This document shows, one piece after another, positions 45,005 through 53,335 of a stretch of 64,000 nucleotides of DNA (position 1 is its first letter; each line of letters opens with the position of its first letter). The stretch comes from TMED-70 sp036164085. GTDB taxonomy: Bacteria > Chloroflexota > Dehalococcoidia > Lucifugimonadales > Lucifugimonadaceae. Where the stretch lies: NCBI GenBank assembly GCA_036164085.1, contig JAYZJV010000006.1, positions 1 through 64,000 of the forward strand, written 5' to 3'. Made by a program: the position numbers and the translations under genes. The notes under the pieces are model-generated. The model was not told the DNA's origin. It was given only the letters and a program-made list of their open reading frames with translations, and ran no database searches.

Positions 45005-45010
45005 TATAAT
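45005..45010 (+). promoter_or_regulatory. candidate -10 box (TATAAT) for the acetyltransferase gene
   Basis: TATAAT eleven bases before the ATG at 45022 inside the 40 bp divergent gap with orn, and no ribosome site between them. Transcription from it would give a leader of about five bases or less. Confidence 0.38.
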
Positions 45011-45021
45011 TTTATCAACAA

Positions 45022-45984
45022 ATGCTGAAAACATATACAATTCCTATAACTGCTCATCAAATTAAAGATTTATACAACTTGTGGATAAATCATGGTTTTG
45101 AAAATGAGTTAAATATTGATATTAATAAAAACCTTTTGACAGGCATTGAAAATAATGTAAATTCTATAAAGCTTTATACATATCAAAATAAATCTTCTAT
45201 ACAAAGTACCGCCATAATTGTTGCTAATAATCAAAATCCTTCTATATCGGCTTTGGGAGAAGTTTGTACATCTATTGAATTCAGAGGAAATGGATATGCA
45301 AAAAAATTGTGTAAAAAAATAGTAGATGATTATTTTTCTATAGATGAAAGAGAAGGAATCTTTTTAGGAACAGTAAACCCTGTAGCTAAAAAGATATATG
45401 AGTCTTTAGGTTGGCAATCAATATCTAATTCAAATGTGATGTTCAATTCAAAAGAAAAAAAAACATTTGAAAATTTCTTAGGCCAGTATTATGATTGTGA
45501 TTTAAAAAGAACAATTTCATGTGGCAATAGTAATTTTAGAATTTCAATTATCCCTTTTGTTTTGTCACTGAGGTCCAAAAACCAAATTGATTTAAATTCT
45601 AAGATAAATTTAATTCATGATTCTTCAGGATGCCTTAGTTTATATAATAAATTTGATTTTATTAATAAAAAACAAGGTAAATGGTTCTGTGTTAGTAATA
45701 ATCAAAACAAAATTTTTTCAATAGCATCCTATCTAGCAGATGATGGAAAAAACATTAGATTAGATGGATTATTTAACTCTTTATGGGATGTAGAAACATT
45801 TAAATTATTGACATATCTGATAATGGACATAAAAAAAAATAATCCTAAAAGTATTTATGCAGAGATATATGAAAAAGACAAAGTTAAATTTAAACTATTT
45901 TCTGAATTGGGATTTGTTGAAAAAGAGAGCTATCAAAAAGAAATAGATGGAGAAGTACTAGGATTTAAGAAATTTATTTTATAA
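45022..45984 (+). CDS. GNAT family N-acetyltransferase
   Basis: 320 aa. The acetyl-CoA site is in the first half: GEVCTSIEFRGNGYAKKLCKKIV (about 86-108, with the R-G-N-G-Y/A loop) and then FLGTVNPVAKKIYESLGW (about 119-136). The second half (about 160-320) is not a clear second GNAT domain and I do not recognise it, though GLFNSLWDVETFKLL and a final GFVEKESYQKEIDGE suggest a degenerate second GNAT unit. Substrate unknown. Probably leaderless. Confidence 0.75.
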   Translation: MLKTYTIPITAHQIKDLYNLWINHGFENELNIDINKNLLTGIENNVNSIKLYTYQNKSSIQSTAIIVANNQNPSISALGEVCTSIEFRGNGYAKKLCKKIVDDYFSIDEREGIFLGTVNPVAKKIYESLGWQSISNSNVMFNSKEKKTFENFLGQYYDCDLKRTISCGNSNFRISIIPFVLSLRSKNQIDLNSKINLIHDSSGCLSLYNKFDFINKKQGKWFCVSNNQNKIFSIASYLADDGKNIRLDGLFNSLWDVETFKLLTYLIMDIKKNNPKSIYAEIYEKDKVKFKLFSELGFVEKESYQKEIDGEVLGFKKFIL

Positions 45985-46248
45985 TTTCATATTAAACTTT
46001 TCTTCTAAAATAATTTTAAAAAAATGTTTTTCAGTTTTATTAGAATTCATATATTTTTCTAAGATCATTTTTTTTTCTTCCATTAAAGCTTTTGCAATTC
46101 CTTCCCGGTATTTTTTTGCAATTTTAAATAGCTCTGGATCAACCTTGTCTTTACTATAGATTACAGGAAGTTCATTATGTAGTTTAAACTCAATACCCTT
46201 AGATATGAGTTCCCTTAGAATTTCTTTTGATTTGCTTATAGTAACCAT
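45979..46248 (-). CDS. small protein resembling a TubC N-terminal docking domain
   Basis: 89 aa. The pattern KEILRELISKGIEFKLHNELPVIYSKDK-DPELFKIAKKYREGIAKALMEE matches the TubC_N plan: helix, beta hairpin with a short loop, then two helices with Pro-Glu-Leu and a final Lys/Arg-rich helix. In known cases this fold docks peptide synthetase or other large proteins; here it stands alone, without any synthetase nearby, and has a basic extra tail. Resemblance is by eye and moderate. It converges on the acetyltransferase with a 6-nt overlap. Confidence 0.5.
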   Translation of the reverse strand: MVTISKSKEILRELISKGIEFKLHNELPVIYSKDKVDPELFKIAKKYREGIAKALMEEKKMILEKYMNSNKTEKHFFKIILEEKFNMKL

Positions 46249-46279
46249 AGTTATTTTTTATACTAGAAAAGTAGACAAT

Positions 46280-47851
46280 TCAACTTAAATATTTTGAATT
46301 TTTATCAAAAGGATACATATTTTTTCTTATATTTTTATAATTAAAAAATGATAAATCTGCCGTGGTCACTCCAGGACTATTAACTAGTATTATTTCTGCA
46401 GCTATTGGTTGATAAGCAGGTCTAGGCGAACTTACACCTTTAGCTACAATTATTTGGTAAGTTTCAGGATATATTCCAATTGAATACATTTGTTCTCTTG
46501 CTGTATTTCCACTTCTTTTTGAAGTTATCAATATTGTCATTCCATCTTTTGTATCAAATCGAACCCTTTTTCCATCATCGAAGAATCTAAATCCACCATG
46601 ATTTGGTCTATGTTCTTCATATTTCCCATTATCAATTTTTATAATTTTTCCTTCAAGTTTTATAGGTATGCCGTGCATTTTATCTGTCTTTCCTCCCACA
46701 GTAATGGAAATTTCAGTTCCTTCTCCAGCTTCTACGCATTCTTTAACAACTTCTGGGTCATAAATACTTTGTAAATAACTCTCAATTTTCAATTCTTTTG
46801 CCTTTTTAAGAATGTGAGTAGAATCGGCAGTTGAGCCTCCGCCTATATTATCTCCTACATCCATAAGGACTATAGGCCCCAAATGTGAGTGAGTGCTTTT
46901 TATATTGTCTTCTAATGGACTGCCATCATCTGGGACAAAATTTTCTATACCTTTAGGCTTTGGACCAATATATTTATCTATAGCGCTGTTTAAAGCTTTG
47001 CTTATACTACTGACTTGTCTATTTAGTTCTACTCTCTTATTCCAAGCATTTTTTGCGAGTTTTTTAGAAATTTTTTCTGCTAACTTTATGTTATTGTCAG
47101 TTATTGTTATCCAAGACATTCCCATTTCTAATACATCCGCATAAGGATAACCTTCTGATATAGAAGTATCCAATACTCCATCAGATAAATTTGCAGCAAT
47201 ACATTGTTCAACAAGTCCTTTCATGGGCTCTTGTCCTGTAAATTGCTTGACTATATTTACTAACATTGGGGGACTTTCAATATGTTGAGTTGGGATTATC
47301 TCTTTTCTTATTGCTTTTACAATCAATGATGCGCATTTATAAGCTCTTGGCTTTCCATCTAAATGAGGACATGTTCTCCATACAATACATATATCTGTGT
47401 TTTCAACTGTTTCTTTTGAGATATTTGCATGCATGTCGAATGTAATACCAACAGGAGTTTCTTTTCCTACAATTTTTCTAACCATCTTAGTAAATTCTGC
47501 ATCCATATCCGGAAATTCTTCAGATACCGCAGCACCGTGATTTGCTATCAATACACCATCCCAAGGACCTTCATTTTTTAACATTGTGAACATTTCTGAT
47601 GAGAGTTTTTCGTAAGCATCTTTAGTAATGGTTCCAATTGGACCAGTATTTGCATACATCAAAGGAACAAGTTCAAAATCAAATTCTTTTGATGCCTGAA
47701 TATATCCTGCAATAGTATAATTTGATTTTTCAAAATGACTTATTATTTCTTCTCTGCGCTTTATCTCTTTTTTTTCAAATTCTTCATAAGTTGCTGGAGT
47801 AACAGAAAAGGTATTTGTTTCGTGAGATATTCCAAGCGTTGCTATTCTCAT
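46280..47851 (-). CDS. M81 family metallopeptidase (MlrC-like)
   Basis: 523 aa protein of the MlrC family, named from the last enzyme of microcystin breakdown. GISHETNTFS (7-16), IANHGAAVSEEFPDMDAEF, GITFDMHANIS, TCPHLDGKPRAYKCA and VLMDVGDNIGGGSTADST are the conserved blocks, including likely zinc ligands (Asp, His, His). Most members in marine bacteria act on unknown small peptides or amides. ATG with no clear ribosome site; single-gene unit. Confidence 0.88.
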   Translation of the reverse strand: MRIATLGISHETNTFSVTPATYEEFEKKEIKRREEIISHFEKSNYTIAGYIQASKEFDFELVPLMYANTGPIGTITKDAYEKLSSEMFTMLKNEGPWDGVLIANHGAAVSEEFPDMDAEFTKMVRKIVGKETPVGITFDMHANISKETVENTDICIVWRTCPHLDGKPRAYKCASLIVKAIRKEIIPTQHIESPPMLVNIVKQFTGQEPMKGLVEQCIAANLSDGVLDTSISEGYPYADVLEMGMSWITITDNNIKLAEKISKKLAKNAWNKRVELNRQVSSISKALNSAIDKYIGPKPKGIENFVPDDGSPLEDNIKSTHSHLGPIVLMDVGDNIGGGSTADSTHILKKAKELKIESYLQSIYDPEVVKECVEAGEGTEISITVGGKTDKMHGIPIKLEGKIIKIDNGKYEEHRPNHGGFRFFDDGKRVRFDTKDGMTILITSKRSGNTAREQMYSIGIYPETYQIIVAKGVSSPRPAYQPIAAEIILVNSPGVTTADLSFFNYKNIRKNMYPFDKNSKYLS

Positions 47852-47904
47852 AACTTTCTTTACTTTCTTTTTTAATATAATGTAATTAATTTGTTTTAAT
47901 AATT

Positions 47905-48150
47905 ATGTTTGAAGAAAAAAAAATTTCAATTGATATACATGGCTATAGAGCCTTAGAAGCTAAAATTGCTATTGAAGACCATATATTGGAATGTATTAAT
48001 CAAAATTATTCTCAAGTAAGAATAGTGCATGGGCACGGAGCAGGGATACTTAAAAGAATTACTGAGGAAGTGCTATCTTCTTCAGAGTATGTTAAAGATT
48101 TTTATCCAGATCATACCTTTGGGGTTACTATTGGGAATTTGAATGTTTAA
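47905..48150 (+). CDS. Smr-domain protein
   Basis: 81 aa, essentially only the Smr domain found at the C-terminus of MutS2. DIHGYRALEA (10-19) and VHGHGAG (41-47) are the two signature motifs for a DNA/RNA nicking or binding fold. Stand-alone Smr proteins include nucleases and ribosome-quality-control factors; the role here is open. Its stop overlaps a short opposite-strand frame within TTAA. Confidence 0.88.
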   Translation: MFEEKKISIDIHGYRALEAKIAIEDHILECINQNYSQVRIVHGHGAGILKRITEEVLSSSEYVKDFYPDHTFGVTIGNLNV

Positions 48151-48245
48151 AATCTTTTATAAATAGTTGCAACAATTGCCCCTACTGCAAACCAAATGGT
48201 CCATCTAAACCACCAAAATTTGTAAAGTTCTTTAAACTTTTCCAT
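48147..48245 (-). CDS. candidate 32-aa tryptophan-rich membrane peptide
   Basis: ATG at 48245 lies 14 nt inside the end of the opposite... same-strand nitronate monooxygenase gene and has AGGA eight bases before it; the frame runs 32 codons to 48147. The peptide is basic at both ends (EKFKELYK and YKRF) with one hydrophobic helix holding four tryptophans (FWWFRWTIWFAVGAIVATI). The overlap start and the exact 4-nt TTAA tail overlap with the Smr gene match how proven genes are packed here. No homologue recognised. Confidence 0.45.
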   Translation of the reverse strand: MEKFKELYKFWWFRWTIWFAVGAIVATIYKRF

Positions 48246-49212
48246 TTCTAAATCCTTTTGTTTTGTTTGTTAAGTCATTTAAAGCTTCGTTAAGCTCTTT
48301 TTCTAGTTCGTCAACTACAGTTTCTACAGAAGTAATATCTGATATATTCCCTATTCCTTGACCAGATCCCCAAATATCCTTCCATGTTTTTGGTTTTTCA
48401 GGGTTACTAAAACTCATTTGTTCTTTATTTCCTTCGTCTAATTTATCTGGATCTAAACCAGCATTTTCTATTGAGCCTCTAAGATAATTGCCTTTAATTC
48501 CTGAAAAAAAAGATGTATAAATTACATCTTTTGCAGAACTATCAATAATCATTTTTTTATAAACCTCATCAGCTGCAGCCTCAGTAGTTGCTATGAATCT
48601 GGAACCAACATATGCTAGGTCAGCTCCTAACGCCAAAGCAGAGGCAATAGAGTATCCATCTCCTATTGAACCAGATAGTAAAATAGTTCCCTTAAACCAT
48701 TCTTTAACTTCTCTTAATAGTGCAAATGGAGACAAATTTCCAGCATGCCCTCCAGCTCCAGTAGCGACTAATATAAGTCCATCAACTCCTAATTCAGCAG
48801 CTTTTTTTGCATGCCTTACACTTATTACATCATGATACACAATTCCACCATAACTATGTGCAGCATCAATTATTTCATCAGGTGGGCGTAAACTAGTGAT
48901 TATTATTGGAACTTTTTGATCTACACATGTTTCCATATCAGATATCAGTCTTTTATTTGATTTGTGACATATTTGATTGACTGCAAAAGGAGCGACTATT
49001 TTTTCAGGATTTTTTGATTTGTAATCTAATAATTCGTCTTTGATTTTATTTATCCAATCATTCAAGCTTTCAGGAGCCCTAGCATTAAGAGCAGGAAATG
49101 CCCCTACAATGCCTGATTTGCATTGATTGGCAACTAATTTGGGATTTGAAATTGTAAACATAGGTGATGCAACAACAGGTATTCTTAAATTAAAACCATT
49201 TATTTTATACAT
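48232..49212 (-). CDS. nitronate monooxygenase (2-nitropropane dioxygenase-like)
   Basis: 326 aa FMN-binding TIM-barrel protein. PVVASPMFTISNPKLV at the N-terminus, VATGAGGHAGNLSPF (flavin phosphate loop with GGHxG) and GADLAYVGSRFIATTEA are the family marks. It would oxidise alkyl nitronates or propionate-3-nitronate; some relatives are enoyl-ACP reductases (FabK), but the C-terminal half lacks clear FabK features. ATG start. The likely short membrane-peptide frame overlaps its 3' end. Confidence 0.86.
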   Translation of the reverse strand: MYKINGFNLRIPVVASPMFTISNPKLVANQCKSGIVGAFPALNARAPESLNDWINKIKDELLDYKSKNPEKIVAPFAVNQICHKSNKRLISDMETCVDQKVPIIITSLRPPDEIIDAAHSYGGIVYHDVISVRHAKKAAELGVDGLILVATGAGGHAGNLSPFALLREVKEWFKGTILLSGSIGDGYSIASALALGADLAYVGSRFIATTEAAADEVYKKMIIDSSAKDVIYTSFFSGIKGNYLRGSIENAGLDPDKLDEGNKEQMSFSNPEKPKTWKDIWGSGQGIGNISDITSVETVVDELEKELNEALNDLTNKTKGFRNGKV

Positions 49213-49329
49213 ACCAATAGGATAATATATTTTGATTATATAAATGATATTTTGACTAACTACTTTTCTTCATAAAATATTCATAAAATTGCTATAAAAT
49301 CTAAATACATATTATTTTTGGAGCTTATT

Positions 49330-51420
49330 TTGCAAAATTCAAATGACATTGATAAATTGATTGCGGAGTCTCAGAGCAGATTTGGGAAAAAATTTCTATA
49401 CAGCTTTAGTCTGATTATAATTTTAATAATTGTTTTTATTTCATGGATTTATTTTTTCAATTCTGAAGACAATTCTGAATTTGTAACATATCAAGAACAT
49501 AAAATGCAAAAGGGAAGTATAGCAAATACTATTATTGCATCAGGAAGCACTCAAATTGATCAAAAAATTTCCTTATCCTTTGGAACAAATGGAAATTTAT
49601 CTAAAATTTTAGTTGAAGAAGGAGATAGCGTAAAGGAAGGGCAGTTATTAGCAGAGCTTGATTCTAAGGATTTAGAAAATACCCTTGAAAGACAAGAAAT
49701 TCAATTAAAAAAGTTACTAGAATATCCATCTGAGGAAGATTTGAAAGGTGCTCAATATATAGTAAATCAAGCAGAAAAATCATTGAATGACTTACTAGAA
49801 TATCCTTCAATAGAACAATTACGAACCGCAGAAGAATTGGTTAGTCAAGCAGAAGCAAATTTTATATCAGCACAAGAAAACTACGATGAATTGATGGTAC
49901 CCACAGATTCTCAATTTGATGCTGTTACCAAATTAATTGAGCAAGCGGAACAGACATTATCAAATTCAAATTTACTTTTGGAAAATGCTAGAAAGTCTGT
50001 TGATACTTCTAAAATAACTTTAACTGAATCAGTTAACAATTATTGTGATGTAGATTCATTACCAAATAGAAAAGACGTATGTATAGAAATTTTCAATTAT
50101 CCCATTAGCAAAACCATAACGGACACAATTTTAGATGAAATTTTTACATGCTGTAATGCAAATACGACAGAAATGAATTTATCTAAAGCATTAATTAATT
50201 CAAATTCAAATTATAGTTCTTCTATTGAGCAGGTTGATGTATATTTGAAGCAAGTTGAAAGCTCTGAGGCTAACTTAAAAGATGCTAACAATAATCTAGA
50301 AAATTTACGAAATCCTTCTTCTAATGATATTGAAAGATTGAAAAAACTTGAGGAACAAGCTGAGAAAAATTTACAAAAAAGACTATTGTCTCTTCAAGAG
50401 ATGAAGAAAGGAAGTGATATTGAAGAAATTAAACTTGCGGAAGAAAATCTAGAAAAAAGTCAATTAGCCTTAAATAGAGTTAAAGGTGGAACAGATTCTA
50501 ATGATATTGAAATTCAGCAATTACTAGTTGATCAAGCTAAAGAAAACTTATCAAAAACTAAAATCAAAGCATTATTTGATGGACAAATTTCTTCAATAAA
50601 ATTCAAACAAGGTGAATTTATTGCATCTGGGCAGAGCATGTTTACACTCTCTGATCCATCAACTATGCAAATGGATATAATAGCCTCTGAAACAGAATTT
50701 ATAGAAATGAATTCTGGTATGTATGGATTGGTTTCTCTTGATTCAAAGCCCTTCCCTCCATCAATTATTCAAATAACATCTATTTCTAATGTACCTAATG
50801 TCACTCAAGGAATTGTCACCTATCCAGTTGAGGCTAGATTTATTAGAGGATTTGAGGTGTTGAGTGTTATAAGCCAATTTACCCCTCTTTTAGATTCTTT
50901 TTCAGGTATAGATTTAAGTAATATCCCTGGCCTTCCTAACATAGAAGGATTTTCTCAAAATTTTACTCCTTCATCAGCGAATATGCCTCAAAGACTTGGA
51001 AGAGGACAAATGGATAATAGTTCTATAAATAGAGAAGCTTTGCAGGAGGTTTTATCAACTTTATTATCAGAAGATCTTCCTGCTGAAGGAATGAATGGAA
51101 CAGTTACGTTGTTGAAAGATTCGGTACAAGATGTTCTAGTAGTCCCCTCTGAAGCATTAATTAGCGATACTTCTGGGAGCAAAGTAATCTCTTCTATATT
51201 GGATGATAAATTAGAATACATTTTTGTTGAAACAGGTTTATCTGATGGAGAAAATACTGAAATAGTTTCTGGTTTAGAAGAAAATCAATTAATTTATATC
51301 AAAAGAGTTGGAAATAATGCTTCGGATACACTAGAAGAAATTAAGACAATAGATGAATTAACCCAAGGACCACCTGGCGGAGGCCCACCAGGTGGTGGTC
51401 GGCCAAGAGGCAGGCCCTAA
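49330..51420 (+). CDS. MacA/HlyD-type periplasmic adaptor (membrane fusion protein)
   Basis: 696 aa from TTG 49330, chosen because GGAG (49320-49323) lies six bases before it; a TTG at 49318 overlaps that site. One membrane anchor (about 24-45), a split biotinyl-lipoyl domain (GNLSKILVEEGDSVKEGQLLAELDS near 88-112 and ALFDGQISSIKFKQGEFI near 416-433) around a long coiled-coil hairpin of over 280 residues, then beta-barrel domains and a Gly/Pro-rich tail ending in PRGRP. It should link the MacB-type ABC exporter encoded next to the outside. The hairpin is far longer than in MacA. Confidence 0.85.
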   Translation: MQNSNDIDKLIAESQSRFGKKFLYSFSLIIILIIVFISWIYFFNSEDNSEFVTYQEHKMQKGSIANTIIASGSTQIDQKISLSFGTNGNLSKILVEEGDSVKEGQLLAELDSKDLENTLERQEIQLKKLLEYPSEEDLKGAQYIVNQAEKSLNDLLEYPSIEQLRTAEELVSQAEANFISAQENYDELMVPTDSQFDAVTKLIEQAEQTLSNSNLLLENARKSVDTSKITLTESVNNYCDVDSLPNRKDVCIEIFNYPISKTITDTILDEIFTCCNANTTEMNLSKALINSNSNYSSSIEQVDVYLKQVESSEANLKDANNNLENLRNPSSNDIERLKKLEEQAEKNLQKRLLSLQEMKKGSDIEEIKLAEENLEKSQLALNRVKGGTDSNDIEIQQLLVDQAKENLSKTKIKALFDGQISSIKFKQGEFIASGQSMFTLSDPSTMQMDIIASETEFIEMNSGMYGLVSLDSKPFPPSIIQITSISNVPNVTQGIVTYPVEARFIRGFEVLSVISQFTPLLDSFSGIDLSNIPGLPNIEGFSQNFTPSSANMPQRLGRGQMDNSSINREALQEVLSTLLSEDLPAEGMNGTVTLLKDSVQDVLVVPSEALISDTSGSKVISSILDDKLEYIFVETGLSDGENTEIVSGLEENQLIYIKRVGNNASDTLEEIKTIDELTQGPPGGGPPGGGRPRGRP
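49714..49968 (+). repeat. coding repeats in the adaptor hairpin
   Basis: Three related units of about 26 residues inside the adaptor: the first two begin LLEYPS 78 nt apart (49714 and 49792), the third begins LMVPTD at 49891 after a seven-residue insertion. Each has a Pro, an acidic turn and then AExxVxQAExxL-type helix. More diverged copies occur further on (around GSDIEEIKLAEENLEKS). They are internal duplications that lengthen the coiled coil by whole heptads. Confidence 0.6.
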
Positions 51421-52079
51421 TGATAGAACTCAATAAAGTTTCTAAAATTTTTGATACTGGTTTCAATCAGGTAAGTGCATTGTCTAATGTGGATGTAAAA
51501 ATTGATCAAGGAGAATTTGTAGCAATAAAAGGACCATCGGGTTCAGGGAAAAGTACTATGATGAATATAATCGGACTATTAGACAGACCATCTGAAGGAC
51601 AATATTTACTAGGAAGCAATGATGTGTCGAAATTAGATGATAATAAACGTTCATTAATTAGAGGAAATGTTTTTGGATTTGTATTTCAGAATTATAATTT
51701 AATTCCAAGGCTTTCTGCTCTTAGACAAGTAGAGATGCCACTAATTTACAGAAAAGACAAAGAACGAAGAAAAAAATCAATTATAGCTCTTAGCAAATTA
51801 GGTTTAGGGGAAAGAATATCTCATTCTCCAGTTGAGCTTTCCGGAGGAGAACAACAGAGAGTTTCTATAGCGAGAGCATTAGTTGGAGAACCTAAGGTTA
51901 TTTTAGCTGATGAACCTACTGGCGCATTAGACTCAAAAACAGGAGAAGAAATTATTCAAATATTTAAATCATTATCAGTCGAGGGAATTACTGTAATTAT
52001 GATAACTCATGATAACTCAGTAGCTGAAAAGGCTTCTCGAATTATAGAAATGAAAGATGGAATGGTAGTTCAGGAGTAA
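51420..52079 (+). CDS. ABC transporter ATP-binding protein (MacB/LolD type)
   Basis: 219 aa nucleotide-binding protein. Walker A GPSGSGKSTM (about 38-47), Q-loop FVFQNYNLIPRLSALRQVEMPL, signature LSGGEQQRVSIARAL, Walker B VILADEPTGALD and the switch His in MITHDN are complete. The NLIPRLSALRQVEMPL stretch is typical of the LolD/MacB/FtsE group. ATG shares a base with the adaptor stop (TAATG). It powers the tripartite exporter. Confidence 0.95.
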   Translation: MIELNKVSKIFDTGFNQVSALSNVDVKIDQGEFVAIKGPSGSGKSTMMNIIGLLDRPSEGQYLLGSNDVSKLDDNKRSLIRGNVFGFVFQNYNLIPRLSALRQVEMPLIYRKDKERRKKSIIALSKLGLGERISHSPVELSGGEQQRVSIARALVGEPKVILADEPTGALDSKTGEEIIQIFKSLSVEGITVIMITHDNSVAEKASRIIEMKDGMVVQE

Positions 52080-52081
52080 AT

Positions 52082-53335
52082 TTGAATATTTTTGACGCAA
52101 TAAAATTTGCCTTTAGATCAATAATTTCTACCCCATTAAGAAGTGGACTGACAGCTTTAGGAGTAATTGTAGGAGTCACTTCAGTGATTGTACTTGTTTC
52201 ACTAGGTCAAGGGATCAAAGAGCAAGTTGAAGAAGAAATAACAGCCTTGGGTACAAATTTGCTGTTTATTACTGCAAGTTCAGATGATTCATCTACTGGA
52301 GTTCAAGGAGGAAGAAATTCAGGGCTCTCTTTGACCTTAAGTGATTCAGAAAACCTTTTAAGAAGAAATATTCAAGGAGTTCAGAATATAGCTCCTCAAA
52401 TAGACTTTCCTGCTCAATTGATTGCAGGAAATAATAATATTCAAGCAACTGTTTATGGTACTACTCCTGAGTATATATATGTAACCTCTACAAAAACTTC
52501 TTCTGGAGAATTTATAACTCAAAAAGATGTAGACACTAAAGCTCTACGTATGGTTATAGGTTCAGAAATTTCAAAAAAACTTTTTCCAGATGGAAATGCA
52601 ACAGGTCAAATCGTTCGCCTAAGTTTATTCAATAGATTTGATTTTCGTTTTTTAATTACAGGAGTTATGGAACCTAAAGGAGGTGAAGGTGATGATGATT
52701 TTTCTGTCTTTATACCTGTTTCAACAATGCAAAACCGAATAGCTTTTTTAAGAAACCCTACAGGAGATGTAAATGTATTTAGAATACTTGTAAGATCGGA
52801 AGATGGAATCGAAAAATCAATCGTATCTAACCTATTAACTGAAAATCTCAAAGAAATACATGGAGTTATGGAACCAGACTTTGAAATAACTAGTATGGAT
52901 CAGCTATTAGAAGCAGCAAATCAAGTTACAGGGGCATTGACTTTATTTTTAGGTTCTATTGCGGGGATTTCTCTTTTAGTTGGAGCTATAGGAGTCGGAA
53001 ATATAATGCTAGTTAGTGTTTCTGAAAGAACAAGAGAAATAGGAACACTTAGATCTATAGGTGCAACTAAATTTGATATACGTCTTCAATTTATTACAGA
53101 AGCTTTGACTATTTGCCTTTTAGGAGGATTATTGGGTATTTTTATTGGAGTTATAATTTGTTTAAATTTGAGCGGAATTTCTTTTGGAGAAGAAGAGAAT
53201 CTTTCTGCCGTAATTACCCCAACAAGCGTTTTATTGGCATTTGTTGTTTCATTTTTAGTAGGTTTAATTAGTGGTGCCTATCCTGCATATAGAGCTTCAG
53301 AATTAGACCCCATTGAAGCCCTCAGAAGTGAATAA
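52082..53335 (+). CDS. MacB-type ABC transporter permease (FtsX fold)
   Basis: 417 aa. An N-terminal helix (LRSGLTALGVIVGVTSVIVLVSLGQGIKEQV) with the long MacB_PCD extracellular domain (about 55-255), then three helices including GVGNIMLVSVSERTREIGTLRSIGA, the FtsX coupling motif, and a final LIEALRSE-type end (DPIEALRSE). Start is TTG 52082 with AGGAG six bases upstream. Substrate of the exporter (peptide, lipid, lipoprotein or toxin) cannot be read from sequence. It abuts dnaE tail to tail with no gap. Confidence 0.93.
   Translation: MNIFDAIKFAFRSIISTPLRSGLTALGVIVGVTSVIVLVSLGQGIKEQVEEEITALGTNLLFITASSDDSSTGVQGGRNSGLSLTLSDSENLLRRNIQGVQNIAPQIDFPAQLIAGNNNIQATVYGTTPEYIYVTSTKTSSGEFITQKDVDTKALRMVIGSEISKKLFPDGNATGQIVRLSLFNRFDFRFLITGVMEPKGGEGDDDFSVFIPVSTMQNRIAFLRNPTGDVNVFRILVRSEDGIEKSIVSNLLTENLKEIHGVMEPDFEITSMDQLLEAANQVTGALTLFLGSIAGISLLVGAIGVGNIMLVSVSERTREIGTLRSIGATKFDIRLQFITEALTICLLGGLLGIFIGVIICLNLSGISFGEEENLSAVITPTSVLLAFVVSFLVGLISGAYPAYRASELDPIEALRSE

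Noticed and set aside
45979..46248. TubC-like protein as a sign of a peptide-synthetase cluster
   Set aside because: No adenylation, carrier or condensation domain occurs anywhere in the window.
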